Positions 45,258-54,430 of a stretch of DNA of 64,000 bases are shown here, piece after piece. The stretch lies in assembly GCA_029378245.1 (NCBI GenBank), contig JARKIF010000046.1, forward strand, positions 248,001 to 312,000, read 5' to 3'. The notes below the pieces were generated by a model. That model did no database searches. It was not told the DNA's origin and saw nothing but the letters and a program-made list of their open reading frames with translations. Position 1 is the first letter of the stretch; each line of letters opens with the position of its first letter. This DNA comes from Roridomyces roridus. Its lineage: Eukaryota; Basidiomycota; Agaricomycetes; Agaricales; Mycenaceae. The position numbers and the translations under genes were made by a program.

Positions 45258-46065
45258 TCACCATGGCCAGGCCTCAAACGAGAACCGCAGCCGGGCTTGC
45301 GCCACCACCTCCTCGATCTCCTTCCGCTTCTCCTTGCACGCAGACGGTAGGTGGCGCAGTACAGCCTCGAATACAGGGTTAACGTCTGGACCGACGCATG
45401 TGAGGATGCAATCGAAGTAGATTTGTGGGGTGAACACCAAATCAGAGTCGCAGCTCAGATATCTGAGCCGCGGCACCCTCAACGGCTCACTCTCAGTAGT
45501 CTGCCGACCCAAAAACAGTAGAAGGCCGTCCATGACGGTGTAATAATCCCCTTGGTCAGAGATCTCGAGCCGTTCGATGGCCTGTAAGGGTTCCAAGACG
45601 TCTGTCAGCTGAGTATCGTCAATGACGACGTTGGCGATGCGGAGCACTCGAAGGATTTGGTGGAATGATGAACGGCGGGATAGAGCTCGAAATCGAATCT
45701 CGGGCCAGGATGGTGGGTTGCCGAGGACGAGGTCGTACGGTCCGATCGTCAGGGTGTGCAGATGTGGCAATGTGAGGGATTCCCGACATAGTATTGGACA
45801 TTTGCGAGAGTTAACGTTGCCAGAATTCCGTTTATCTCTGCGGCCTCCGCGTGCATTCCTGCGATTGCGGTATCATGATTACTGTATCATACATGATACA
45901 TGATACAGTATACTCCTCGAGGTTTGACGTGGAGAAGGCGACTGGGGAAAGTACGTTGGAGGGATTGTGAGATGATCTGAGCAGTAGTCGGAGCTCTTGG
46001 AGCTCGTTTGGGGTAGTAAATGTGTCCCAAGCCAGCAGAGGATTATTGCAGGAGGAAAACAGCAT
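45258..46065 (-). pseudogene. Family-C F-box relic, internal deletion (copy 2)
   Basis: The N-terminus at 46065 reads MLFSSCNNPLLAWDTFTTPN and continues to SNLEEY, equivalent to LLERY in the full gene. The coiled coil is interrupted by a 31-bp palindrome that shifts the frame, and beyond it DTAIAGMHAEAAEINGIL is still readable. The F-box and first repeats are deleted, and the frame resumes at LTLPHLHTLTIGPYDLVLG. The C-terminal half is one long open frame (IRFRALSRRSSFHQILRVLR, IERLEISDQGDYY, VPRLRYLSCDSDLVFTPQ), ending RFSFEAWPW. This deletion is smaller than that in the relic at 37.6 kb. Confidence 0.68.
45880..45910. repeat. 31-bp palindrome with mariner-like ends
   Basis: TACTGTATCAT at 45880-45890 and ATGATACAGTA at 45900-45910 are perfect inverted repeats around a 9-bp centre. 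Relative to the family-C coding sequence and the relic at 38.0 kb it is an insertion of about 35 bp. Confidence 0.55.
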
Positions 46066-46103
46066 GGCGGTCTGGAGCGAAATGGAAATTGATCAATGAT
46101 CAA

Positions 46104-48825
46104 ATGATCCGCTCCTTCGTCCCGACACCCGCTTTGTCATATCCCGCTCGCTGTCCTGGACGACCCAGCCGTGCCGTCTCAAGGATAATCCAAAAAGGCA
46201 CCTCATCGCCCGCAGACAGCTTGTCACTTGGACACGACGCATCGGTGCCCGACTCCCGACTCTTGGCACTGCAAACACGTCACCGTTACTGTCGACGCTG
46301 CAAAGGCTCACGAATCTGAGGAGTGTCGCCTCTTTTTAAGTATTACCCGAGTGCGCCCTTCACCATCGTCGATGTACCGTAGCTGACTCGGCTAGACCGT
46401 CTTTGACTCGCTGCGTGCCTCGTCTTCCCGAGGCCGTCGTCGGCGTCTCTTTCTCGCGATGGTGGCACCATCACCTCAGGCCTCACCTCTTCCGTCCACC
46501 TGTTCCCCAGTGTCCATTCCGAATCTTATCACATTGGAGCATTCGTAGACTCGCGACCAGTGGGGTTTAGTCGGGTGATCACGAGGGATCAACCTTCCTA
46601 AAACTAAGCGCAGCCACGTGAGGCGAACGCGGATGGTCACGAGCCTAGAGCATTCGCCACCCAGGCTCCAATTCACGGCTCGCATCACATTAGTCTGCGG
46701 TGGTTTTTCCCCACATTTTTTCGTGGATATCACCGGATTCAGTCGCCGTATTCTGGTTTAGCCAAGGCTTAGCACTGACTCGACCCACACGTCACCGTCG
46801 TTGGGCACGCTAGAGCGGTGGAAAAGCCCGCGATTTTGCGGAGTGCGTCTCCATCGACCAGTAAGTTATGCATAGACCGCAGTCGAGTCCTTGTCCTTAC
46901 ATCTTTCCTCGCAGGCTATTCGACTTGAAGGGAACTCAGCCGCCGACTATAAGTCATCGTCATTGCCTTCCCCTTTCTGGCCATGCCAGAAACAACATCT
47001 CCTTCGCCCTCCTCTCCAGCTACTCACGCCCACCGTTTTCGTCCCGCGCTTGGTCACGCCATCGACCCGAGCGTACCTGCGTACCATTCCGATGGAATCC
47101 GATCGGGCTTCTTCCGTGCCTCTAGCGCGGCTTTCTCAGCACGGGAGCACATTTGCCCATGCCCTGCGCGGCACCCGCCCTATCTCGCACTTTCTCCTAG
47201 TCTACATTGTCGCTGCAAATCCGCGGTCGGCTCGAGACCGCGCGAGCCTATCTCGAGCCCAATCTCCCCGAGGTCCTCGGTGGCAGCTAGAGCGGGGGGG
47301 CAAGCTGCTGGGGAGCGCCTGGGGCTCAGGAAACACTTGTGGAGTATATCGGGCTCTTTCGTGCCTGCCGGTGGAGCAGGAGGTATCACTGCCGTCGTCG
47401 ACCTACCTCGAATCATTCTATCCTCCCCCTCCTCGCGAGCCAGGACGGCAGCTCCTCCAGTCGGATATTTACGCCTGCCGCCGCCGTTCCTTCCTCTGTT
47501 CTCCCTCATTGCGTTCGACACGCCGTTCCTCGGTGGAATCATCTTGCGGTGGACGCGCACACCTGCTGCCACCGAGAACGCCCCCGCCGGGCTGGCACTT
47601 GTAGGTTGCTGGCAGCTGGGGATGGTCGTCTCCGTATTGCGAGGAACCGAGCTAGACGAGTCGCTGATCCTGGCTGCAGCGGGCGTCGGGCGACGGGGCT
47701 GCCGGTTTGCGGTGGCGACGTCGATCTGCCGACATTGTGGTCCTTACGTCGGAGCATCTTTTATCGTTATCCTCTCCTCCCAGGCATTCCTTCCTGCCAT
47801 CTTCATCTTCCGTGTCGCACTTTCAAGTACCCCTTCGAGGAGAACGAGGTGTGTGGCTGCTGCTATCCCCGTGGGTGCTGGTTGGCTGGAGGCTGTATAT
47901 CCTGAGGAGAGTGGGCGGAGTGTGGTATCATGATGCCCTCGTTGGTGTCTGGCTCCTCATTACTGGAGTCAGAACTCTCCTCGACCCTTCCGGATCCGAC
48001 CACGCGCTCTCGAGCATCCCTCCCCTTTCCACATCGCACGCGATGCCTGATGCTCTATTAGCTCAGCTCCTATCGTTCCAATCGTCTCGTCCACGTCATC
48101 CTCCCTGTTACCGCTACTCCAGAGTTGGAGCGTCATTTCGTGGCGACTCGTGGGTGCTTCCTTCGCTTCTCGGGCGACTACTTCATGAGTGGTACAAGAT
48201 CGCCCATCTGCTTCTCCATACCGTCGACTTTTACCGGGCGTCCTCCTTTGCCTTCGTCGTCTCACCTCTGAATCATTTCCGGGTGGAGGTCACGGCTGTC
48301 AATCAAGGTCTGCGGACGGGGCAAGGGAGGGGATCGACTTGTATACGCCAGATGATTCAGGGGCAGGCCAGTTAACGTCCACAACCGTGTCGTCTGGCTT
48401 ACATGCTACATGGGAGCGCGTCTTTGGAGCGTAGCGTGTTCCCTCACTGCCCCTGCTGATTCATCGTCACTGCTGCAAGCCGACCTGGCCCCTGTCCATA
48501 CAGAGTGCGCCCGCGGTTTGTATGGGCTTCGGCTCATGCACCGTCCCAATATCTTCCAGTCCCATCGCGGCCACTCGGCTGGGTGGGCTTTTTTTATGCC
48601 GGTCAGCGGCGCTAACCCTAACCCTAGCTACACTAAAATGTAATTTCTTCTTTTGGATGTTGGCGTTGAGTCGTCTGGATTTGGATTTGATATGTGGCCT
48701 TGTTTGTCTGCCTCAAGTGAATCTTCTCGCGGACCACTCGCCGCTCATCGAGACTCGGGCTCGTCGGGACATTTTTTTAAGCAGGTATGTAGTGCTGACT
48801 GAATGACAAGAATACTACTTATGTA
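46104..48825. repeat. Decayed R block, copy 3
   Basis: Matches R block 2 (38.3-39.2 kb) in its left part and R block 1 (29.0-31.0 kb) in its right part, in the same order. It therefore represents the longest version. Its right end runs past the telomere-like motif (48613-48627) to cttatgtatcatcgaacacaggaaat at 48816. That corresponds to ctcatgtatcattgaagacaggaaat at 31013, the tail of the truncated family-A relic. Long plus-strand frames (for example 46983-47933) are GC-rich and conflict with each other; none has a recognisable domain. Confidence 0.55.
48613..48627. repeat. Two interstitial telomere-like repeats (CCCTAA)
   Basis: TAACCCTAACCCTAG at the position equivalent to 30816-30829. Confidence 0.6.
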
Positions 48826-49339
48826 TCATCGAACACAGGAAATTTCAAATCCGGCGGCACGACCTTGACGCGACCAACGGCCAGTGGTGTCGGGGCAGGC
48901 TACTTTGTGTAAGCAGATATAGATGCCCGTCCGGCTCCGAATTTTTCTGAACATCCGAACAGTTGGGTGAATGGCGTAACCACGCAGTTCAGTGGCCCAT
49001 CTCTGGAAGCGCCCCAGTTCTCGTGGATTACTTACCTGGTAGATCGATTGATTCCAGAGTGATTTGCAGTGCTGATTTCCCGAGCTGAGCGGACGCACCT
49101 GGACCCAGACGGTTCAAGTCGGCGACAGTTCTCACCCTCACGTCCGGTAAGTATCGCGTGCTATACAGCAGCAAGTTGCACTCATTCCCATTGCAGTAGA
49201 CGGTGATCCTCTTGAGCAGGGTGGATGGGGAACAGGGACGGAAATCGACAACAGCATCTGTCCGTCCTTTGCGGGAAAACAATACCTTTGTGCGTATCGG
49301 CCAGCACCATACATCCCGTTCATCCAGGCCACAGATTCC

Positions 49340-49995
49340 GTCGCGATGTCGGGCTCCGAAGCCGTATCGCGCAGCTGGATCTCGAGATAGAGCGCCTGGA
49401 ACTCGTCTTGGATATCAGCGAGCCATGCTGAACAAGACCGCTGTCGCCAAGTCCTCGCACAATACAAGTACCCGATTCTAATCCTACCGCCCGAGATGAC
49501 AAATATTCATCCATTTCCCCACTCCCATTCGGAATTTATGTATCTTGTCGGCTTGGACTCGCCAGCCTTCCTGCTTCAAATCTGTCGTCAATGGTGCGAT
49601 TTCGCGTTGGGGCCGGCATTCTGCAGCCCGTTCTCCATGACAAATGGGAGAGAAGCTTCAACGACTCGAGATTTCGCTGGAACGCTCTGGCAGCTGTCCT
49701 CTGTCGATCTGACTCAGGGATGTGCCTCTAAACGACCCCCCCATTCCGTGTAACAAGTTCGTAGAGGCGATCCTGCGCCACGCCTCACGCTTGCAACACG
49801 TTGACATTCAGGCATCTTACGAAGCCCTCCGCGGCGTTACCAATGTATGCATTGGCACCAAATCTGAGAAAGTTGGCACTTTGTGCACATAACCTCTTCA
49901 CAATAGCGGATGTCCGTGATGCAGAATATGAGGCCTTTGAACGCTTCCAGCCATTAGCAAGCCACTTGAATGTGCTTCAGCAGCAGCTGTATGTT
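49340..49995 (+). pseudogene. Inverted relic of a family-B F-box gene
   Basis: The plus strand reads LRSRIAQLDLEIERLELVLD (coiled coil), then, after a frame change, QVLAQYKYPILILPPEMTNI and SPAFLLQICRQWCDFALGPA. These match RDRIAELDLEIEAL, ALASYSYPVVTLPAEITSEI and PSFLLQICRQWRDVALTTPA of the gene at 24.6 kb. Later fragments (VDLTQGCASKRPP, APNLRKLALCAHNLFTIAD) belong to the leucine-rich part. Stops and shifts make it a pseudogene. It is the only F-box relic here on the plus strand apart from that at 20.7 kb. Confidence 0.6.
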
Positions 49996-50270
49996 TGGGA
50001 GAGACGCTCCGCAGATAGATAGATGCGCACATTGAGTTGAATGTATTGGACCCATCAACCACGTAGCTTAAACGGATAGTCTTGGACTAGAAAGTCCTTT
50101 TCCGACCAAGAGTTTGAGCGCAGACAGAAGGCCGTGTAGAATCGAAAAGATTGCAGGAGGCAATTGACGTCGGTTCCAGAATGATTCGTGTTCGCAAAGT
50201 ACTGGGCCCCTTCGTCGGTAAAACATCAATTTGCCAGGTAGAGAGTTCCAAGTATGTAAAATATTTAATA
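49970..50270 (+). repeat. Three-copy dispersed segment, copy 2
   Basis: gtgcttcagcagcagctg, gggagagacgctccgcagat, gagcgcagacagaaggccgt and ggttccagaatgattcgtg follow in the same order as on the minus strand of 40505-40800. It abuts the 3' end of the DUF4419 gene copy 1. Confidence 0.55.
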
Positions 50271-50900
50271 CATTGAGATAGGACTCACAGCGGTCCATAC
50301 TTCTCGTCCAGCTCCTTCATCATTCTTGCCATCTCAGCTGCCTCCTCTTCCTGCGCACTGATAACATTCTGTTTCTTGACGCAAATCCACCACCCAGCCA
50401 CGGGCCGTACCGTATCGTTCTTGCCGCTGGACGAAAGACCCACATCGCCGCTCGAGGAAACGTGCATGCCGACCATCCCCGCCAGCATGAACGAGTCAAT
50501 CTCCTCCCCGTTGTCGTTCAACTTGACATCCACCTCGGCGTACGCGGGCGAAACATCGTAGGTCATGACGGTGTGGTACGGGGTGTTGTCGAAGCCAACT
50601 CGATTCTTATGAATCCCATACTTGGCATACGCGGACCAGAAGCGATCGGCGGGGAGGGATTGGGGCGCTTCCTCGGAGACCGCTTCCTGGAATGCATGTG
50701 AGTTCATAAATATCAGAAGGAATGCATACTCACCGTATTCAACGCGGTTCCGATCCATCTCCCTTCCTTGTTGAATGCATTGAAGGCGTTAATCCAACCG
50801 GTGTAATATGGTGCACCGCTGCCCGGTTGATGCAGGTATGCGACCTGCTGCCAGAAATCCGCATTTTGCTGGCCCGTGGGGTCGTCGTATGGCACATATA

Positions 50901-52232
50901 CTGTAAAAAAATTAAGTTGATTTCAGGTGGTTGGGATCACAGGTAAATGGAGTGCATGTTCATGAACGCACACCATTTTGGTTACAAGTTCCTTTGGGTA
51001 ACATCTCAAGTTGGGTAACAATGCATTCCGGAGAACAAGCCCAAGACTGGGATCCATTTCTCAATCTCACCTCGCCTCGCAGTTGCCAACTACTCTCACA
51101 GCGGATAAAGTCCCGTCATTTGGCGGTGATTCCTTTGAGATCTCCTGACGGTGGCTATTTGGCAATATCATGCCGTGGGTTTGAACGGCGGTGGGTTTGC
51201 CCTCTCTGCTTGTGGGTACGATAGATTCATAAACAAACTGCAGCTCAATACTTACTATTTGCCGTGTAACAATTCACGTAGGGGTAAGTTCCAATTTACA
51301 ACTTTCAAAGTTTCAATTGAGCCAAACAAAAGTGCGAAAGCATGGACAGATGATTGGTGAATAATCTATGTTCTAGGATGCTTCTACGGCACGGATCGGT
51401 GGGGATGTACGTACCGACGGCTGGTCTCCGGCCGACATTTTGCCTTGGAGAGTGGATCAGGCACGGGGAGAAACGTCGGCGCAGTGTACTCACCGAATAC
51501 TCATCCTGAGTGAACCCCTTGATTGCATGAGTTGGCTCAGAGTTGATGGACGAGATTGAAGGCTCCCCGGAACGGGTCCGAGGCCGGGGTGAGGAAGCGT
51601 AGATAGGCAGTGAGCGTGTGATGCGACAACGAGGGATGGAAGATATGCACGCACCGATGAATAGTACTTGTTTCCACGACTCCCAGAGAGGCACGACGGA
51701 AGTCGGACTCGGAAACTCCAAATGGCACTCCGGAGGGGATTCTCCGGGGTGAAGCGCCCGCAAGAGCCTTCGCAGTCGCATTTCCGATCCCGGCAGTGGG
51801 AATTCCGGCGGCACGTCGGACATTGGTATCTGAGAGGGTCGGTCAGGGCATTATAATTGAGTGCGGGTGGGAACTTACCTGGGATAGTAGATAGCCGGAG
51901 GACTTTTTGAGAAAGGTAGATAGATGGTGGTAGGAAGAAAGGATTGGGACAGATTTTCATTGTTTGGTCGACCTGCATAGTTCTGAGTCAGCCGATGATC
52001 CAGAATGTCAATGATATGTCAATCAAGTACGTGATGATCAATGATCCTACTGGAAAATTGAAATCAAGGTTCAGATGTAACCCACTGCGGTTGCGATCCC
52101 AATATGTTGTGATCCAGGCATGTTGCAATCCAGACAGGTTGCAACCCAGACAGATGTGGCAACCCAAAGAGATGCCACCGATGCGTCTGTTGCGCTCCGT
52201 GTCGCTCAAAAACCACAATAATTATTTTACAG
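50901..52232. mobile_element. TA-flanked DNA element, 1332 bp (Tc1/mariner-like ends)
   Basis: Lies in the second exon of the DUF4419 gene. The ends are CTGTAAAAAAATTAAG on the left and, as reverse complement, CTGTAAAATAATTATTG on the right, flanked by TA at 50899-50900 and 52233-52234. Removal with one TA gives GAT ATA TAT GTG in frame. Subterminal motifs of the type TGGGTTACAA/TGGGATCACAA recur near both ends, in inverted orientation: tgggtaacatc and tgggtaacaat on the left; gttgcgatccca, gttgtgatcca and gttgcaatcca on the right. No transposase reading frame was found, so it is probably non-autonomous. It carries a possible small spliced gene. Confidence 0.7.
51537..51960 (-). CDS. Possible small spliced gene carried by the element
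   Basis: Not recognised. Exon 1 (51879-51960) starts MKICPNPFFLPPSIYLSQKV. A 49-nt intron has good borders (gtaagt...ctctcag, 51830-51878). Exon 2 (51537-51829) continues in frame (AAGIPTAGIGNATAKALAGA, VSESDFRRASLGVVETSTIH) to a stop, giving 124 codons. An overlapping frame in the same region is Cys-rich (YQCPTCRRNSHCRDRKCDC), so the true frame is uncertain. It has no transposase features and could be a captured host fragment. Confidence 0.3.
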
Positions 52233-53046
52233 TATATCGCCCATATCGTCGAATGCTGAGACAAAGCGGGAGATGACGGGGCGTAGAAGATGGTACCAAG
52301 CAATTGTCTCGATACCGTACTCCTTGAGCTTCTCGAGGCGGTCGAGGATGTTGAGCCAGTCGGACTTCTCCCCCTCGAGCGTGACGCGAGGAATACCGCA
52401 GGCCGTCATTCCAAAGCCATACGAGAAATATTGTTTCAAAGTGGCCATCATGAGCACCGAGGCGACGGTTGTGTCATTGACGGTGGTGGTCGTAAAATTG
52501 GGGAGCACCCATTCGCGCAAAGTGGGGTCCACGATGTTCTTCTCGATCAGCCCTACCATCTGGCGGGACATGTCGCCGAAATCCACGTTGTAGCGATTGC
52601 CTTCGACGACGACAACTAGCTCGCGTTTGCCTTCGTGCGCGACAAAGTTGGCGCGGAGGACCTCTGCGTTGGCGTTGACGAAGAAGTTGAATTGGGATAG
52701 GATGGTGAGCCATACATCGTCGGGACGGATGACGAGGGCGCGGTGGTCATTGTAGGCATTGATCACCGTATTGACGAATCCATTTCCCTGGCCATCGGGG
52801 AGAATGTTTGGAATCTTGGCTACAAAATCACGGCCACTGGAGTCACGCAGTGAGTAGAGGTATATCAGGGATAATGAGATGGATGTACGAGCCCTGTTCT
52901 TGCCCCGAAAAAGCACATTGGAGGATCTCTTCCACGTAGCGATGCTGGTCATTGCAAGATACGGACAAGATCTCCTCGGCAGAGAAGGAGTGCGTGAGTT
53001 CAATCGGGTTGGCGTTGTGGGGTGCGACGCTGAAAGACACGGGCAT

Positions 53047-53525
53047 GGTGGACTGAGTCAAGAGCTGTGTGTGTGAGAGATGGGTCGGGTCCGAGTATAC
53101 ATAAGTACACGGGAGATGGCGTCAATTGTGCCTTGCACAGCCTGAAGAGATCGCAGCCGCGCAGTAGACGCCCAGAGAGCGTGACCATAGCTTCACTGAA
53201 ATTGTTAGCGACGCAGCCCGAGGGTTGGTGTCCAGGGAGAGCGCTGAGAAGATGGAAGTCAAGAGCAAGGCGAGTTTGCCGGGGGGGCCGGATCAACGAT
53301 CCGACTCGTTTGGCGATATCTGTTGGTTTTAAACCTTCACGTTTGTAGCGGAAAATCCGTTGAAATCGCGCAGGGAGATCTTCCGGTAGAAGCTATCCAA
53401 CGTGTAAATTCCAACTCCTAGGTAGAGATTCGCATTTTTGTCCAAGAAAACAATCCAGACCCAAAGCATCAAATCCTCGAGCTGGAGGCATCGACACACT
53501 CCTTCCTGTGTCCAACTTTCCAATC
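53047..53525 (-). repeat. Inverted-repeat arm upstream of DUF4419 copy 1
   Basis: Reverse-complement match to the region upstream of copy 2: ttgtgccttgcacagcctgaagagat (53128) against 56700-56735, gcttcactgaaattgttagcgacgcag (53190) against 56368-56395, and the segment encoding NANLYLGVGIYTL...FYRKISL (near 53420) against GSLPIIIGVGMCTFYCFYRKVSL (near 56210). The arms show that the two DUF4419 genes arose by an inverted duplication that included their promoters. Confidence 0.7.
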
Positions 53526-53699
53526 CTCCTTTTGGTACTTGCTGAGGGATTCATCGTCAGTAACTCGAATGAATAAGAAATGAGTGTGACGAACGAGGAG
53601 CAGCAGAGAACCCATGCACTCCAGGGACATTTGAACTAGAGCAAGGAAGCAAGGGTCGGAGATATGACAAGTTCAGATTGTTTCGAGACTTACCGAGTC

Positions 53700-54180
53700 C
53701 GGTTTCTTGATGACCAACACCTTGCCATTCAACACAATCTTCTCCGCCCAACCATGACTGCCACTGGCAGCATACGGCAAACCTCCTCCGACCAGTTTTG
53801 CAAGGTGTGGTTCGTTCCCCGCTACATGATGAACTCTCCAGCCTTAACCGTCTTCTCCTCACCGCTATCGAGGATACAAATGATTTCTCCCGAAAATATG
53901 ACGGTGTACTTAGTCGATGCTGAGGGTTCGATGCATGGGCGCGCGCGATGTTGGTGATACAGAGAATGAAACCCTTGGGCAGCGGGCGCGGCAGGATCGC
54001 CCCGAGCTCGGGGAATGGTGCGGTGAGACGGGTACGGTGGAGCTTCCGTGGAACGTGGTGAAGGAACTGCCGGTGAGGTCGAATGGGAAGAAGGGCGTGT
54101 GGGTGTCGTCGTATGCAAAGAAGGAGGTGCCGTTTTCGATGAGAAGTTGGTTGATTTGGTAGGCGTTTGCTTTGGAGTGA
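53700..54180 (-). pseudogene. Broken cupin-domain gene
   Basis: Minus strand. Near 54130-54050 it reads TPFFPFDLTGSSFTTFHGSS, then after a frame change GFILCITNIARAHASNPQ. After another change (53920-53830) comes YTVIFSGEIICILDSGEEKT and VKAGEFIM, a stop, and RGTNHTLQNWSEE. The order and spacing (SGEI-C-LDSGE--TVKAGEF--xRGTNH) are those of a cupin beta-barrel protein common in fungi. The stop stands where the family usually has Gln or another residue before RGTNH. Several shifts plus this nonsense codon mark it as a pseudogene. It lies between the two DUF4419 copies. Confidence 0.6.
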
Positions 54181-54294
54181 AATGCACTTGTTGGCGACCT
54201 TTGGCAGACACGCTGTCCAGACAGATACCTGGATGGGGTCATTATGATTCAGTCGAGCATCAACGACGTCGGCAGAGCGGATAATCTCGTACTT

Positions 54295-54430
54295 GAAAGC
54301 CCATTTCAGTTGAGGAGTTGAGCCGCAGAGAGAAGGCCGCGTAAAATCAAGGGAATCGCAGGCAATTTACAGCTCGAGGTCGACATTGACTTTGAAAATG
54401 TGCGGTAAAACCATAATGTGGCCAACTGGT
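54295..54430 (+). repeat. Three-copy dispersed segment, copy 3 (partial)
   Basis: gagttgagccgcagagagaaggccgcgtaaaatc...aggcaattta matches gagtttgagcgcagacagaaggccgtgtagaatc...aggcaattga at 50115-50165 and the minus strand near 40660. Confidence 0.5.

Larger units (their letters stand above)
50285..53046 (-). pseudogene. DUF4419 gene, interrupted by a DNA element
   Basis: Paralogue of the intact gene at 56.8 kb. Exon 1 is 52889-53046 (ATG at 53046, MPVSFSVAPHNANPIELTHS). After a 52-nt intron the second exon runs from 52836 (DDVWLTILSQFNFFVNANAE, VLPNFTTTTVNDTTVASVLM, TIAWYHLLRPVISRFVSAF) to FDDMGDI at 52233. There a 1332-bp element begins, with an immediate stop. Coding resumes at 50898 (YVPYDDPTGQQNADFWQQVA) to 50734. 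A 47-nt intron leads to the last exon 50285-50686 (IDSFMLAGMVGMHVSSSGDV, VAGWWICVKKQN). Without the element and one TA the frame is exact (442 codons), so the interruption is recent. Family function is unknown. Confidence 0.75.

Noticed and set aside
46983..47933. 316-codon plus-strand frame in R block 3
   Set aside because: GC-rich and without a domain; the matching frame is not kept in R blocks 1 and 2, and two other frames over the same bases are also long.
48826..49290. Minus-strand frames reading LLKRITVYCNGNECNLLLYS and GKSALQITLESIDLPG, suggestive of a jacalin-like lectin
   Set aside because: Too short, no join between frames in a consistent phase, and the region borders a plus-strand F-box relic. 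The similarity is only a rough pattern of beta strands.
52225..52262. Alternative reading of the DUF4419 insertion as ending at TATGG...CCATA with a 6-bp CGACGA duplication
   Set aside because: The TA boundary gives an exact in-frame restoration of a sensible protein and clean CTGTAAAA ends. The extra bases are better explained as ten residues missing from the other paralogue.
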